From Niallia sp. NCCP-28 (GTDB lineage: Bacteria > Bacillota > Bacilli > Bacillales > Cytobacillaceae), in assembly GCF_023168165.1 (NCBI RefSeq), contig NZ_BQYJ01000001.1, positions 868,001 through 932,000 of the forward strand: a stretch of DNA of 64,000 bases. Direction: 5' to 3'. The translations under genes were made by a program, and so were the position numbers. Below the pieces are notes generated by a model. The model saw only the letters and a list, made by a program, of their open reading frames with translations. It was not told the origin of the DNA and did no database searches. Positions 49,155 to 58,516 of this stretch are shown piece after piece; the first letter of the stretch is position 1; every line of letters starts with the position of its first letter.

Positions 49155-49535
49155 AGTTAATACACCTCCAAGGTTAATTAACGAATACAACGTTCGGGTC
49201 AAGAATTCCTGTAACAACGAGAAATTTCAAGCATCTACTTTCCCGTTCCATCACAAATTGACACTTGACCTCCAAGTTGAATCGTCAGGAAAATAATTTA
49301 CAGTTCCCATTTAGAAGCAATCATCCTATAATATCTGCACTATTGTTTAGATCATTAGGATGAAGCTAAACAATAAAAAAGTGTGGATGGAAAACCACCC
49401 ACACTTACGATAACAAACATAAAAAGCTAAAATGTTCACGTAATTACCTGTTAACTACTTATTGGAATCTTGTGTCAATCAGGTGAGAAGCGGGTGCTTC
49501 TTCTTTTCCTCAAACTTGTATTCAATTTACCTTAG
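49155..49535 (-). promoter_or_regulatory. infC-rpmI-rplT leader (L20 autoregulatory type)
   Basis: About 375 nt of untranslated leader between the promoter and infC, with an intrinsic terminator at 49375-49406. This layout matches the B. subtilis operon, where ribosomal protein L20 binds the leader and causes termination. The actual L20 binding stem cannot be verified without folding. Confidence 0.75.
49375..49406 (-). terminator. Leader attenuator before infC
   Basis: Minus strand GTGTGGGTGG TTTT CCATCCACAC followed by TTTTTTA. Confidence 0.92.
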
Positions 49536-49537
49536 TA

Positions 49538-49566
49538 ACTATATCACGTAGATATCTATTAGTCAA
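49538..49566 (-). promoter_or_regulatory. Sigma-A promoter of the infC operon
   Basis: Minus strand -35 TTGACT (49561-49566), 17-bp spacer, -10 TATAGT (49538-49543). Confidence 0.8.
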
Positions 49567-49707
49567 CGAAAGAAATACCACAACGAGAAAAATTTTATCA
49601 AAATTATTTATACAATGCAATACTTTTCATGATTTTTTTCCGTCGACCAACTATTTTCGCCAAATTCATCCTCTTTTATTCGGCTATTTTCAGCATTTTA
49701 AAAAGGT

Positions 49708-51639
49708 TTATCGATTAACCTCTTTTTTCAAATTGGCTAAAAATGCTTCGAAAGGAACAGTTTCTGACTTTTGTTCTCCATATTTACGGACATTTACAGC
49801 TTGTTCTTCTACTTCTTTATCTCCTACGACTAGCATATAGGGAATTTTTTTCATTTGTGCTTCACGAATTTTATAGCCGATCTTTTCATCACGCTCATCT
49901 AATTCTACACGGAAGCCTTGTTTTTGCAGCTCTTCTTTCACCTGTTGTGCATAATCAAAATGAACAGATGGAGAAACAGGAATCACCTGCACTTGAACTG
50001 GTGATAGCCATGTCGGGAACGCACCTTTATATTCTTCGATTAAAAATGCTATAAACCTTTCCATTGTTGACACAACTCCGCGGTGAATAACAACTGGTCG
50101 ATGCTGTTTGCCGTCTTCTCCAACGTATGTCAAATCAAAACGTTCTGGAAGCAAGAAATCTAGCTGTACAGTAGAAAGGGTCTCTTCCTTGCCTAATGCT
50201 GTTTTCACTTGAACATCTAGTTTAGGGCCATAAAAGGCTGCTTCTCCTTCTGCCTCAAAATAATCTAGACCTAGGTCATCCATCGCATCTTTCAGCATGC
50301 TTTGCGCTTTATTCCACATTTCATCATCATCAAAATATTTTTCTGTATCTTCTGGATCACGGTAAGATAAACGGAAGCTGTAGTCAGTAATGTCAAAATC
50401 TTTATAAACATCTAATACAAGGTTAACCACGCGTTTAAATTCGTCTTTAATTTGATCTGGACGAACAAAAATATGGGCATCATTTAATGTCATCCCACGA
50501 ACACGCTGCAGTCCTGATAATGCTCCTGACATTTCATAGCGATGCATTGTTCCAAGTTCAGCAATACGAATTGGCAACTCTCTATAGCTGTGTATGCTGT
50601 TTTTATATACCACCATATGATGAGGACAATTCATTGGACGAAGCACTAGCTGCTCATTATCCATTTCCATTGGCGGGAACATATCTTCTTGATAGTGATC
50701 CCAGTGGCCAGAAGTTTTATATAAATCAACGCTTCCCATAATTGGTGTATACACATGGTTATAACCTAGTCTTTCTTCCTTATCAACAATATATCGTTCT
50801 ACTATGCGGCGGATAGTTGCACCTTTTGGCAGCCATAATGGCAGACCTTGTCCTACTTTTTGAGATGTCATAAAAAGATCAAGTTCTTTCCCGATTTTTC
50901 GGTGGTCTCTCTCTTTTGCTTCTTCTAAAAGACGCAGATGTTCATCTAATTCTGCCTTTTTAAAGAATGCTGTTCCGTAAATGCGCTGCAGCATCTTATT
51001 ATCACTATTGCCTCGCCAATAAGCACCAGCAATGCTTAATAATTTAAATTCTTTTAACTTTCCAGTAGATGGGACATGAACACCGCGGCAAAGATCAATA
51101 AATTCTCCTTGTTGATATAATGTTACTGTTTCATTTGCTGGAATCGCATCAATTAGCTCTAGTTTGTACTCATCTTCCATTTCTTTAAACAGCTCAACCG
51201 CCTCATTGCGGCTAACTTCTTTGCGGATAATCTCTATATTTTCATTTATGATTTTAGCCATTTCTTTTTCTATTTTTGGCAGGTCTTCCGGCGTTAATGA
51301 TTCTTCGATATCAATATCATAATAGAACCCGCCCTCAATAACTGGACCTACACCAAGCTTTACATTTTTATATAATCTTTTAATTGCTTGGGCCATTAAA
51401 TGTGCTGAACTATGGCGTAAAATTTCAAGCGCATCTTCCCGTTCCGGTGTGATTATCTCAAAAGATGCATCTTGCTCTATTGGTCTTTTCAAATCATAAA
51501 GTGCACCGTTTATTTTGCCTGCAATTGCTTTTTTTCTTAAGCCAGGACTTATTGAACCAGCAATATCTTCTGTTGTTGTGCCAACAGGAAACTCCTTTAC
51601 AGCTCCATCAGGAAAAGAAATTTTGATTAATTCTGACAT
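49708..51639 (-). CDS. thrS: Threonyl-tRNA synthetase
   Basis: Charges tRNA-Thr; class II. 643 residues. TGS domain 1-62, editing domain with [15 protein letters not shown] (zinc HxxxH) at about 72-100, catalytic core with [14 protein letters not shown] and motif-2 [14 protein letters not shown], motif 3 [19 protein letters not shown] and a C-terminal anticodon-binding domain. AGGAGG seven bases before ATG at 51639 fixes the start. T-box regulated. Confidence 0.97.
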   Translation of the reverse strand: MSELIKISFPDGAVKEFPVGTTTEDIAGSISPGLRKKAIAGKINGALYDLKRPIEQDASFEIITPEREDALEILRHSSAHLMAQAIKRLYKNVKLGVGPVIEGGFYYDIDIEESLTPEDLPKIEKEMAKIINENIEIIRKEVSRNEAVELFKEMEDEYKLELIDAIPANETVTLYQQGEFIDLCRGVHVPSTGKLKEFKLLSIAGAYWRGNSDNKMLQRIYGTAFFKKAELDEHLRLLEEAKERDHRKIGKELDLFMTSQKVGQGLPLWLPKGATIRRIVERYIVDKEERLGYNHVYTPIMGSVDLYKTSGHWDHYQEDMFPPMEMDNEQLVLRPMNCPHHMVVYKNSIHSYRELPIRIAELGTMHRYEMSGALSGLQRVRGMTLNDAHIFVRPDQIKDEFKRVVNLVLDVYKDFDITDYSFRLSYRDPEDTEKYFDDDEMWNKAQSMLKDAMDDLGLDYFEAEGEAAFYGPKLDVQVKTALGKEETLSTVQLDFLLPERFDLTYVGEDGKQHRPVVIHRGVVSTMERFIAFLIEEYKGAFPTWLSPVQVQVIPVSPSVHFDYAQQVKEELQKQGFRVELDERDEKIGYKIREAQMKKIPYMLVVGDKEVEEQAVNVRKYGEQKSETVPFEAFLANLKKEVNR

Positions 51640-51689
51640 ACTATTTCCTCCTATATTCCTTACTATTTGTTCACATGCAGTGATTTTTG

Positions 51690-51990
51690 CACACAAAAAA
51701 ACCCATCCCTATAGAAAGGGACGAGTTATCTTTATCTATAACACGTGGTTCCACCCTAATTCCCGATTATAAAAAGAGAAACTAATTATAACGGCTTAGT
51801 TAAACAGATAACGGCTGTCTGCCGCCAACCAATAATAAGGCATTTAGCCTGTTCATGATTGAAGTTTAAAGGTGGTAAGTAATCTTATCGTATTAGGAAG
51901 CTCCCAGCCATACTTCCCTCTCTTTGAATCGTATAAGAAAACTATTGTCCTCATCATAACATGTAACAAAATAGAGTTGATTTATGTACG
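51690..51990 (-). promoter_or_regulatory. T-box riboswitch leader of thrS, Thr (ACC) specifier
   Basis: The minus strand has the T-box motif AATTAGGGTGGAACCACG (51744-51761) and a specifier loop reading ACTTACCACCTTTAA; by the same spacing as the other two leaders the specifier is ACC (Thr) at 51874-51876. Stem I begins near 51960. Confidence 0.93.
51694..51727 (-). terminator. T-box attenuator hairpin before thrS
   Basis: Minus strand AACTCGTCCCTTTC and the opposing GGGATGGGTT with a TTTTTTT tail. Confidence 0.88.
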
Positions 51991-51991
51991 T

Positions 51992-52020
51992 ATTATATTC
52001 TTTAAAGAAAAGAAAATCAA
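51992..52020 (-). promoter_or_regulatory. Sigma-A promoter of thrS
   Basis: Minus strand -35 TTGATT (52015-52020), 17-bp spacer, -10 TATAAT (51992-51997). Confidence 0.82.
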
Positions 52021-52036
52021 GGGCAAGTCATGATTT

Positions 52037-52906
52037 CTATTCAAATGGTCGTGCTGGAATGCTGACTCCTTGAAAAAAATCTTGTTTTTCCCTTACATAA
52101 ACCCGTTCTTCAAAAATATTAGTAATGGTACGCACAAATGCCTGCTCCCTATCTTCTGTGTATAAATAAATTTTATTTGGGGCCAATGCCAAAAGTGGAC
52201 CAATTGTAAAAGGATCTATATAAATAGACTGGTTCTCCACTATTTTTTTATCCCCTAGCGGCACCAGTTCTTGTCCCGTTATTTCCCTATATTCAGCATC
52301 GAAAATTTGAATGTCCAAATCAACAAAAACATGAATAATTTGTTTTTTGGGTTTGCGATTTATTAAAAATTCCCGTAATGTTTGAATAAACACTTGATAT
52401 TCCTGCTCCATTTTATATTCATCGATGGAGATTTCCACATATTTTTTAATCATTTCTTTAAAGGAACGGAGACGAAATTGAACAAAAGAATCAAACGAAA
52501 AGGATTTTTTTTCTGCAAATATATCAGCAATGGCGCTTTTTAAACACTCTTCCAAATTCACATCATGCATTAAATTAGCGAGATCTTCCTTTTCTCCTTC
52601 TAATATAGAATGCATGATATCGACAATATGACGCTGCTCTGCTTCATCTTTAAAAAAATATTGATTGCATACTATTTCTTTTGCCCACTGATCGCATTTA
52701 TTGGATAAAATAAATTGAAAAAATATTTGTTGCAGCGCATTAGTATAATTTTTCTGATACCCTTTTTTATCCCAATCTATTTTTAGAATATATTCATATC
52801 CATTCTGCAGATGCTCTATTTTCCATCCTTGTAGCCAGCAATGCTTAAATAATAATTGATGCATTTTTTTTGCTTCTTCTACTTTTTGAAAACTAATTTG
52901 AATCAA
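52037..52906 (-). CDS. ytxC: Sporulation protein YtxC
   Basis: About 289 residues, cytoplasmic and helical, typical of the YtxC family (near 280). Starts MIQISFQKVEEAKKMHQLLF from a TTG at 52906; GGGGGG lies six bases before it. Further marks are FDSFVQFRLRSFKEMIKKYV and a final half with HVFVDLDIQIFDAEYREITG. Longer in-frame starts upstream run through the dnaI terminator and are rejected. Lies between thrS and dnaI as in B. subtilis. The molecular role is unknown. Confidence 0.88.
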   Translation of the reverse strand: MIQISFQKVEEAKKMHQLLFKHCWLQGWKIEHLQNGYEYILKIDWDKKGYQKNYTNALQQIFFQFILSNKCDQWAKEIVCNQYFFKDEAEQRHIVDIMHSILEGEKEDLANLMHDVNLEECLKSAIADIFAEKKSFSFDSFVQFRLRSFKEMIKKYVEISIDEYKMEQEYQVFIQTLREFLINRKPKKQIIHVFVDLDIQIFDAEYREITGQELVPLGDKKIVENQSIYIDPFTIGPLLALAPNKIYLYTEDREQAFVRTITNIFEERVYVREKQDFFQGVSIPARPFE

Positions 52907-52984
52907 ATATATCCCCCCTTTTATAAAGAATTCCTTGATAGCATGTATATGGGGAAATAACAAAAAATAGAAGTGAATTTGCAT

Positions 52985-53014
52985 AAAAAAAAGAATAGTG
53001 CAGACCACTATCCC
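52985..53014 (-). terminator. Terminator after dnaI
   Basis: Minus strand ATAGTG GTCTG CACTAT with a TTTTTTTT tail. Confidence 0.85.
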
Positions 53015-53075
53015 ATTTTTCAAACTTATTGACTATTCATCCTCGTCTCTAGTGAAACACAATATATGACTTGTA

Positions 53076-54005
53076 CTATAACCTTTTATTTTGTCCTTTT
53101 ACATGAATAGGCGCTGCTAAGTAGCGAATTCTTTCCATTACCCTCATTGCTTTCATCTTTTCTTCTTCGCCTCTTTGTGTATAAGTTAAGTGGTGTTCTA
53201 GTCCACTAAAATCAAAATTTGAGGAAAAGAATGTCGGCAAATTCTCAAGCATTCTAAATTGAAGAATAGGACCTAGCACTTCATCTCTTATCCAGCTAGA
53301 CATTGTTTCTGCCCCAATATCATCCAGCATAAGAATGGGCTCCTTTTTTATGCTTTCTAGCTTCTCATTTAATGTGCTGTCCGCAATGGAGCCTTTCATT
53401 TCTCTAAATAATTCTGGAACGTACACAATCATCGAGGAAATTTGTTTTTGAGATAACTCATTTGCAATAGCTCCTAATATATAGGATTTTCCAACGCCGA
53501 ATTCCCCATAAAAGTATAAGCCTTTTTGCTTTTTCCCTGGCTCATATTGCTTTACAAAATTGATTGCTGCTCTGACAGCATCTGCCCGATCTTGTCCAAT
53601 ATCCATATAATTAAAAGATGCTTCAAGAATATCTTTAGGCACATATAAACTTTGAATTAATTTTTCTTTTTTCTTTTTAGCCTCTTCCATTACTTTTCGA
53701 GGGCAGCGATCATATTGGATATCGATTCTGCCGCGGATAATAACTAATTTCGGATGATAGCCATGCATCACATTAATGCATGACTCTAAATTAGGACATT
53801 TATTGCATTCTTTGCTTTGATTGGCATATTCATATAATTTAATCATGCCGACTTCAATCATTTCAGAAGTAAGCTCATCCTCCTGCTCTCGCAAAAAAGT
53901 TCTTACATCCGCATTTTCGAGGACTTCCCTTTTCATTCTTTGGTATCTTTCTTGAAAACCGGAACTCCCCCCAAGTTTCTTTAGCGTATCATTAATCCTT
54001 TCCAT
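53076..54005 (-). CDS. dnaI: Primosomal helicase loader DnaI
   Basis: AAA+ ATPase that loads the replicative helicase DnaC at the origin and at restart. 309 residues. N-terminal helicase-binding domain with a Cys-rich zinc site CNKCPNLESCINVMHGYHPK (about 67-86). AAA+ core: Walker A YGEFGVGKSYILGAIAN (about 163-179), Walker B PILMLDDIGAETMSSW. AGGTGG supports the ATG at 54005. Directly after dnaB, so both primosome genes are cotranscribed. Confidence 0.96.
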   Translation of the reverse strand: MERINDTLKKLGGSSGFQERYQRMKREVLENADVRTFLREQEDELTSEMIEVGMIKLYEYANQSKECNKCPNLESCINVMHGYHPKLVIIRGRIDIQYDRCPRKVMEEAKKKKEKLIQSLYVPKDILEASFNYMDIGQDRADAVRAAINFVKQYEPGKKQKGLYFYGEFGVGKSYILGAIANELSQKQISSMIVYVPELFREMKGSIADSTLNEKLESIKKEPILMLDDIGAETMSSWIRDEVLGPILQFRMLENLPTFFSSNFDFSGLEHHLTYTQRGEEEKMKAMRVMERIRYLAAPIHVKGQNKRL

Positions 54006-54017
54006 AATTGTCACCAC

Positions 54018-55421
54018 CTATTTTCGTAAGTTTTTAATTTCTTCCTCTAGCTCTTGTTTTAATTTTAAAAATTCTGCTGATTCACTTCCAGCTTGAGCAG
54101 TAGTGTCCTTTGAGTTTTGATCTTTCCCAAACCACTCCGGAATTTTTTCTGTGCGAATTGCCTTTTTATTATTTTTTGTTTTTTTATTTTTATTTCCTTG
54201 TGCCCATTCTAAATATTGCTGATGCTCTTTTTTAGCAAGATTCATGGCATCTTTTACTGTCCGTACATTTTTCCTTACCCATTGGCCAGCAATTTTTTCA
54301 ATATAGCCTTTTGTTAATTTCATATCTGTTTTTAACATCACATACTGTATCAATACATTAATAACACCAGGCAGAAGCTTTTGAGAAAACATCAGTTCTT
54401 CAATAATTTGCAAATCTGCTTTCGACGGCTCTGCCCCTCCAGAAATATCTTTGAGCAATTGTCTAGGAGAAGTATGGTCTAGATAATAAAGCAATTCTTC
54501 TTCTTTTGTCATTGGCTCTGCCGCTTGAGACTGATGTTTTTGCGGCTGTATCCGGTCAACAAGGCTAGGCAGCAAATCATTATGCTGAAATTGGTACCAG
54601 TCTCTAGCAGCTATTCTAAGTTCTTCTATATCAATTTCATCCGTATGATTGATAGCGGCAATCACAATATTTTTCATTTGAATGGCATCAATTCCATATA
54701 AAAAGGAAAGATTTTTTATAGCATCTTTCGCCTTTTGCGTAAACGCTTTTTTCGATAATAAAGAATCATGCAGACCTGCATATAATAATTCAAAATCAAA
54801 AGAATTATCTTGTATTTGAATGCTGGTTTGTCCGTTTCTTCCAATAAATTTTGTGTTTTCTTCATCTATTTCTTCTTGTTTCATTTCATAGCTAGTGCGG
54901 ATTGCACTGTGATGATCAGACATAAATACATCTGGAAATTCTTTTGTTATTGAGACATACTCTGAAGTTTCCGGAAGTTTTTTATCGGAGAAAAAACGTT
55001 TTAAACGAGCATATTGTCCTTTTCCTATTTTTCGAAACAGATAAACATTCAGCATGCCATCTAAAAAAAACTGATCTGGGGATAACGGAGACTGCAGCTC
55101 ATAGATAAAAAAGCGATTTTCATCTTCTTTTTTCATATAGGTTTTCAGCAATCCGATTCCTTCCAGCTTTAATCTTGCTTCATATATTTCCTTTAAATTG
55201 CAATTCATAAAATTCATTAAACTATGATGAGAATTGAGGCCAGACCAAAGTCGATTTTCTTCCACCTCTGCCCACAATGTCATATATAAGCTAATACAGG
55301 ATGTTCCTATTAGCGGTTGATATAAAAAGGTAATTATTTTCCGATCATAGTCTGTTAATAAACCATTAACTGCTGCTTGATATCTGTCAACTGGAAGCAA
55401 GTCCTGCCAATACTGAGACAT
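54018..55421 (-). CDS. dnaB: Replication initiation and membrane attachment protein DnaB
   Basis: Firmicute primosome protein (not the helicase) that works with DnaD and DnaI in helicase loading and links the origin to the membrane. 467 residues, two DnaD-like parts: an N-terminal winged-helix module (DRYQAAVNGLLTDYDRKIIT) and a C-terminal DnaB_2-type helical domain ending with KGYIEKIAGQWVRKNVRTVK. A low-complexity, Lys/Asn-rich tail follows (about 410-467). GGAGG is present upstream. Followed directly by dnaI. Confidence 0.95.
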   Translation of the reverse strand: MSQYWQDLLPVDRYQAAVNGLLTDYDRKIITFLYQPLIGTSCISLYMTLWAEVEENRLWSGLNSHHSLMNFMNCNLKEIYEARLKLEGIGLLKTYMKKEDENRFFIYELQSPLSPDQFFLDGMLNVYLFRKIGKGQYARLKRFFSDKKLPETSEYVSITKEFPDVFMSDHHSAIRTSYEMKQEEIDEENTKFIGRNGQTSIQIQDNSFDFELLYAGLHDSLLSKKAFTQKAKDAIKNLSFLYGIDAIQMKNIVIAAINHTDEIDIEELRIAARDWYQFQHNDLLPSLVDRIQPQKHQSQAAEPMTKEEELLYYLDHTSPRQLLKDISGGAEPSKADLQIIEELMFSQKLLPGVINVLIQYVMLKTDMKLTKGYIEKIAGQWVRKNVRTVKDAMNLAKKEHQQYLEWAQGNKNKKTKNNKKAIRTEKIPEWFGKDQNSKDTTAQAGSESAEFLKLKQELEEEIKNLRK

Positions 55422-55538
55422 TTTAACGATTTCCTCCTTCTACCTTTCATTTTCCTCCTATTTTTGACCACAAGTAAATATAAGGTAAAACTGTAATCAA
55501 GGGGATTTTCACTGCCCATTTATGGAGGATAAAGTCAA

Positions 55539-55573
55539 AAAAGAGCCAAAGAAATCTTTAGCTCCTTTTTTAG
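55539..55573 (-). terminator. Terminator after nrdR
   Basis: Minus strand GGAGCTAAAG ATTT CTTTGGCTC with a TTTTTT tail; separates nrdR from dnaB-dnaI. Confidence 0.8.
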
Positions 55574-55684
55574 GAATGGAGTTATCTTTATTCTATTCCT
55601 CTTTAAACAACAATACACTATTTTACAATTTCCTTGTTTGCCAGCGCAATTTTTTCGTTCTCCTGCTGACAACTCTAACATTTC

Positions 55685-56140
55685 TTACTCTTTTTTAATC
55701 AGTTCCTTTAATTCATTTATAAAGACATTGATATCTTTAAACTGTCGATATACAGATGCAAACCGAACATATGCCACTTCATCTACTTCAGCAAGACGAT
55801 CCATTACCATTTCGCCAATTATATCGCTTTTTATTTCTGAAGCGGCATTGCTGCGCAGTTCTTTTTCGACATCCGCAGTAATATCTTCTAATTCTTTTAA
55901 AGCAACAGGTCTTTTTTCGCATGCTCTAATTAAACCGCGCAATATCTTATCACGGCTAAATTCTTCCCGTGTTCCCTCTTTTTTCACAACAATTAAAGGT
56001 ATTTCTTCTACCTTCTCAAAAGTAGTAAAGCGGTAGCCGCACACTTCACATTCTCTTCTTCTGCGGATAGAACGAAATTCATCAACAGGTCGTGAATCAA
56101 GAACACGGGTATTATTATGTTGACATGTTGGACATCTCAT
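55685..56140 (-). CDS. nrdR: Transcriptional repressor NrdR
   Basis: Represses ribonucleotide reductase genes in response to ATP/dATP. 151 residues: a zinc ribbon with Cys3, Cys6, Cys31 and Cys34 ([10 protein letters not shown]...[10 protein letters not shown]) and an ATP-cone (about 48-138: [20 protein letters not shown]). In B. subtilis speD and gapB separate it from coaE; here coaE follows across a 163-bp gap. Confidence 0.96.
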   Translation of the reverse strand: MRCPTCQHNNTRVLDSRPVDEFRSIRRRRECEVCGYRFTTFEKVEEIPLIVVKKEGTREEFSRDKILRGLIRACEKRPVALKELEDITADVEKELRSNAASEIKSDIIGEMVMDRLAEVDEVAYVRFASVYRQFKDINVFINELKELIKKE

Positions 56141-56272
56141 CTATATCAGCTCCGAATTCATTGTTTCGCAGAGTGCATTGATTCTACCTATATCTTATAG
56201 AAAAGTAATTCGTTGCACAAGAGATAGTCTAGATTTCTTTAGAAATGACCGTTAGATTGCTTTTTTCATCCA

Positions 56273-56306
56273 AAAAGAGGAAGCTTAAAATTAAGCATCC
56301 CCTCTA
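56273..56306 (-). terminator. Terminator after coaE
   Basis: Minus strand AGAGGGGATGCTTAA and TTAAGCTTCCTCT with a TTTTT tail; the stem starts at the coaE stop. Confidence 0.85.
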
Positions 56307-56906
56307 ATCTAATACATTCCATTTTTCCAGTATTTCTTTTGCTTGCATTGCTGCTGCTTCTATTGTTCCATTATTATCAATCAATTCATCTGCTAATATA
56401 CGTTTTTTCTCTAAAGGCATTTGTGCATGGATTCTTTTTATTGCCTGTTCAAATGTTAATTGGTTTCGTTCCATTAATCGTTTTCTTTGAACATCCTCTG
56501 TCACATAGACAAGGATGGTTTTATCTACTTTTTCATTCAATTTATTTTCAAATAATAATGGGATATCTAAAATAACCACTTTTTCGCCATTCTCCATAGC
56601 GAACCTTTGTTTCTCATCCATTCTCCTGCCTACATCCGGATGCACAATTCCATTTAACACCAGTCTTTCTTGCTCATTAGAAAATACAATTTCTCCTAGT
56701 TTCATTCGGTTAATGTCTCCATCATTTTGAAGAATTCCTGTTCCAAAATGTTCAACGATTTTTTGATAAGCTGGTTCCCCTGCCTTTACAGCAAGCCGAG
56801 CTTCTAGGTCTGCATCAATAACTGGAATATTTAATGATTGATAATAAGCAGAAACAGTGCTTTTCCCACTGGCAATTCCACCCGTCAGCCCAACAATAAG
56901 TGTCAT
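56304..56906 (-). CDS. coaE: Dephospho-CoA kinase
   Basis: Last step of coenzyme A synthesis. 200 residues with the P-loop GLTGGIASGKSTVSAYY (about 6-22), DADLEAR, the LID-type VVILDIPLLFENKLNEKVDK and LMERNQLTFEQAIKRIHAQM. End of the polA-mutM-ytaF-coaE cluster, as in B. subtilis. Confidence 0.96.
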   Translation of the reverse strand: MTLIVGLTGGIASGKSTVSAYYQSLNIPVIDADLEARLAVKAGEPAYQKIVEHFGTGILQNDGDINRMKLGEIVFSNEQERLVLNGIVHPDVGRRMDEKQRFAMENGEKVVILDIPLLFENKLNEKVDKTILVYVTEDVQRKRLMERNQLTFEQAIKRIHAQMPLEKKRILADELIDNNGTIEAAAMQAKEILEKWNVLD

Positions 56907-56947
56907 GTTTTTTATCCAACCTTTTATTCAAAATTTAATTATTTTTC

Positions 56948-57583
56948 CTATAATTTAAAAAGACCAATAATAATTAAAATGATCCCTGGAATAAAGGAGC
57001 ATTTTTCCATAAAACTTTTTTGCGAAAAAAATCTTCCTCCAACAATGCCTAATGAAACAAAAGATGTACTCATTAAAATGACAGCAATGGTTAAATAAAT
57101 GGGGGATAGCCCCAACATAGAAGCGCCGACGCCGGCTCCAAATGCATCTAATGATAATGCCAAGCCTAAAACAACCGCTTCTTTTCCTGTGATTGTTCCC
57201 GAATTATCAAAGTCTGCATCCATTGGTTTTTTTAATATATTAATCACAATTCCAAGTGATTTAATTTCAAAATTAACAATGTTTTTTTCTTGTATAACGA
57301 CTTCCTTTTCTTTCGATGGACGAAAAAATTGATATAGTATCCATATCCCCAATAAAATTAAAATAACCCCGCCGATGCTTTCTGCAAAGGAGGGTGAAAA
57401 GATTTGCGAAATAATATGACCAAAAAACATCCCAATTAATAAGGTCATGCCTGAGCAACAAGCAATAATGAAGATGGATTTAAATGGTATCTTCATCTTT
57501 CTTAGACCATAAGTAAAACCTACACTAAAATTATCAATGCTTACAGCTAATGCTAGCAAGATGAGAGAAATTACTTGTGCCAT
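56948..57583 (-). CDS. ytaF: Sporulation membrane protein YtaF (MntP-like)
   Basis: A 211-residue protein with six predicted helices in two repeats. The N-terminal LILLALAVSIDNFSVGFTYG and the later ALSLDAFGAGVGASMLGL segment each hold a membrane Asp, the pattern of the MntP/YtaF family. A cytoplasmic linker separates the halves (about 93-135), with the DFDNSGTITGKEA segment resembling a Ca-binding loop. A role in sporulation is known for the B. subtilis gene; transport of a divalent cation is inference from MntP. Confidence 0.9.
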   Translation of the reverse strand: MAQVISLILLALAVSIDNFSVGFTYGLRKMKIPFKSIFIIACCSGMTLLIGMFFGHIISQIFSPSFAESIGGVILILLGIWILYQFFRPSKEKEVVIQEKNIVNFEIKSLGIVINILKKPMDADFDNSGTITGKEAVVLGLALSLDAFGAGVGASMLGLSPIYLTIAVILMSTSFVSLGIVGGRFFSQKSFMEKCSFIPGIILIIIGLFKL

Positions 57584-57669
57584 AAGATTTAAAGCCCCTT
57601 CCTAAACAATAGTACTATACTATATGGAAGGAGCCCATCCAATGTTAAAACTGAATCTGCTAAATTCTT

Positions 57670-58497
57670 TTATTTCATTTGACACTTAGGGCAAAATACA
57701 GTTCCTCTGCCTCCAACAATAATCCTTTCTAATGTAGCACCACACTTTTTGCACGCTTCTCCTCTGCGTCCATAAACAAATAGTTCTAGCTGAAACATGC
57801 CTATTTGGCCTTGAGTGTTTACATAGGAACGAATCGTGCTGCCACCTTTTTCAACCGCTTCAGAAAGTGTTGCAATGATTTCCTTATAAAGTTTCTCTAT
57901 TTCTTTCTCATTTAGAGTGCTGGCCACTTTTTCTGGATGAATGCCGCTTCTAAATAATGCTTCATCCACATAAATATTGCCTAGACCGACCACTATTTTT
58001 TGATCCAATAAAGCTGTTTTTACACTTCTTGCAGTTTTCGCCAAACCCTCCTTCAGTTTCAGAATAGTAAAAGAGCTGTCGAAAGGTTCAGGCCCCAGCT
58101 GGGAAAGAGGCAAGGCTGCATGCTCTTCTCCCTTTTTAAACAGGTGCATCGTGCCAAATTTACGTACATCTTTATAACGCAGCTGGGTACCATCCTCAAA
58201 ATAAAAAATAACATGTGTATGCTTATCTATCGGATCTTCTTTTTGAAATAATCCATAGCGGCCTTCCATTCTTAAATGCGAAACAATAGTATAGTCTGTT
58301 GTTAAAATGAGCAAAAACTTTCCTCTTCTGTTTACATCTTCTATTTGCTGCCCTTTTAATGCATCAGAAAACTGTTCGGCATTCTCTGGTTTTTTTATCA
58401 TTTTAGGCCATGTAACAGCAACTTCTTTGATCACTTTATATTGTGTTAATTCTTTTAATGTTCTTCTGACTGTTTCTACTTCTGGCAATTCTGGCAA
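57670..58497 (-). CDS. mutM: Formamidopyrimidine-DNA glycosylase
   Basis: Removes 8-oxoguanine and other oxidised purines; bifunctional glycosylase/AP lyase. 275 residues. The catalytic Pro-Glu is at the N-terminus (MPELPEVETVRRTL), Lys in RRGKFLLI, H2TH motif GLGNIYVDEALFRSGIHP, and a C-terminal zinc finger CKKCGATLERIIVGGRGTVF followed by CPKC. Directly downstream of polA, as in B. subtilis (also called fpg). Confidence 0.97.
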   Translation of the reverse strand: MPELPEVETVRRTLKELTQYKVIKEVAVTWPKMIKKPENAEQFSDALKGQQIEDVNRRGKFLLILTTDYTIVSHLRMEGRYGLFQKEDPIDKHTHVIFYFEDGTQLRYKDVRKFGTMHLFKKGEEHAALPLSQLGPEPFDSSFTILKLKEGLAKTARSVKTALLDQKIVVGLGNIYVDEALFRSGIHPEKVASTLNEKEIEKLYKEIIATLSEAVEKGGSTIRSYVNTQGQIGMFQLELFVYGRRGEACKKCGATLERIIVGGRGTVFCPKCQMK

Positions 58498-58516
58498 TTA
58501 ACTCAGCCTCCGACTT

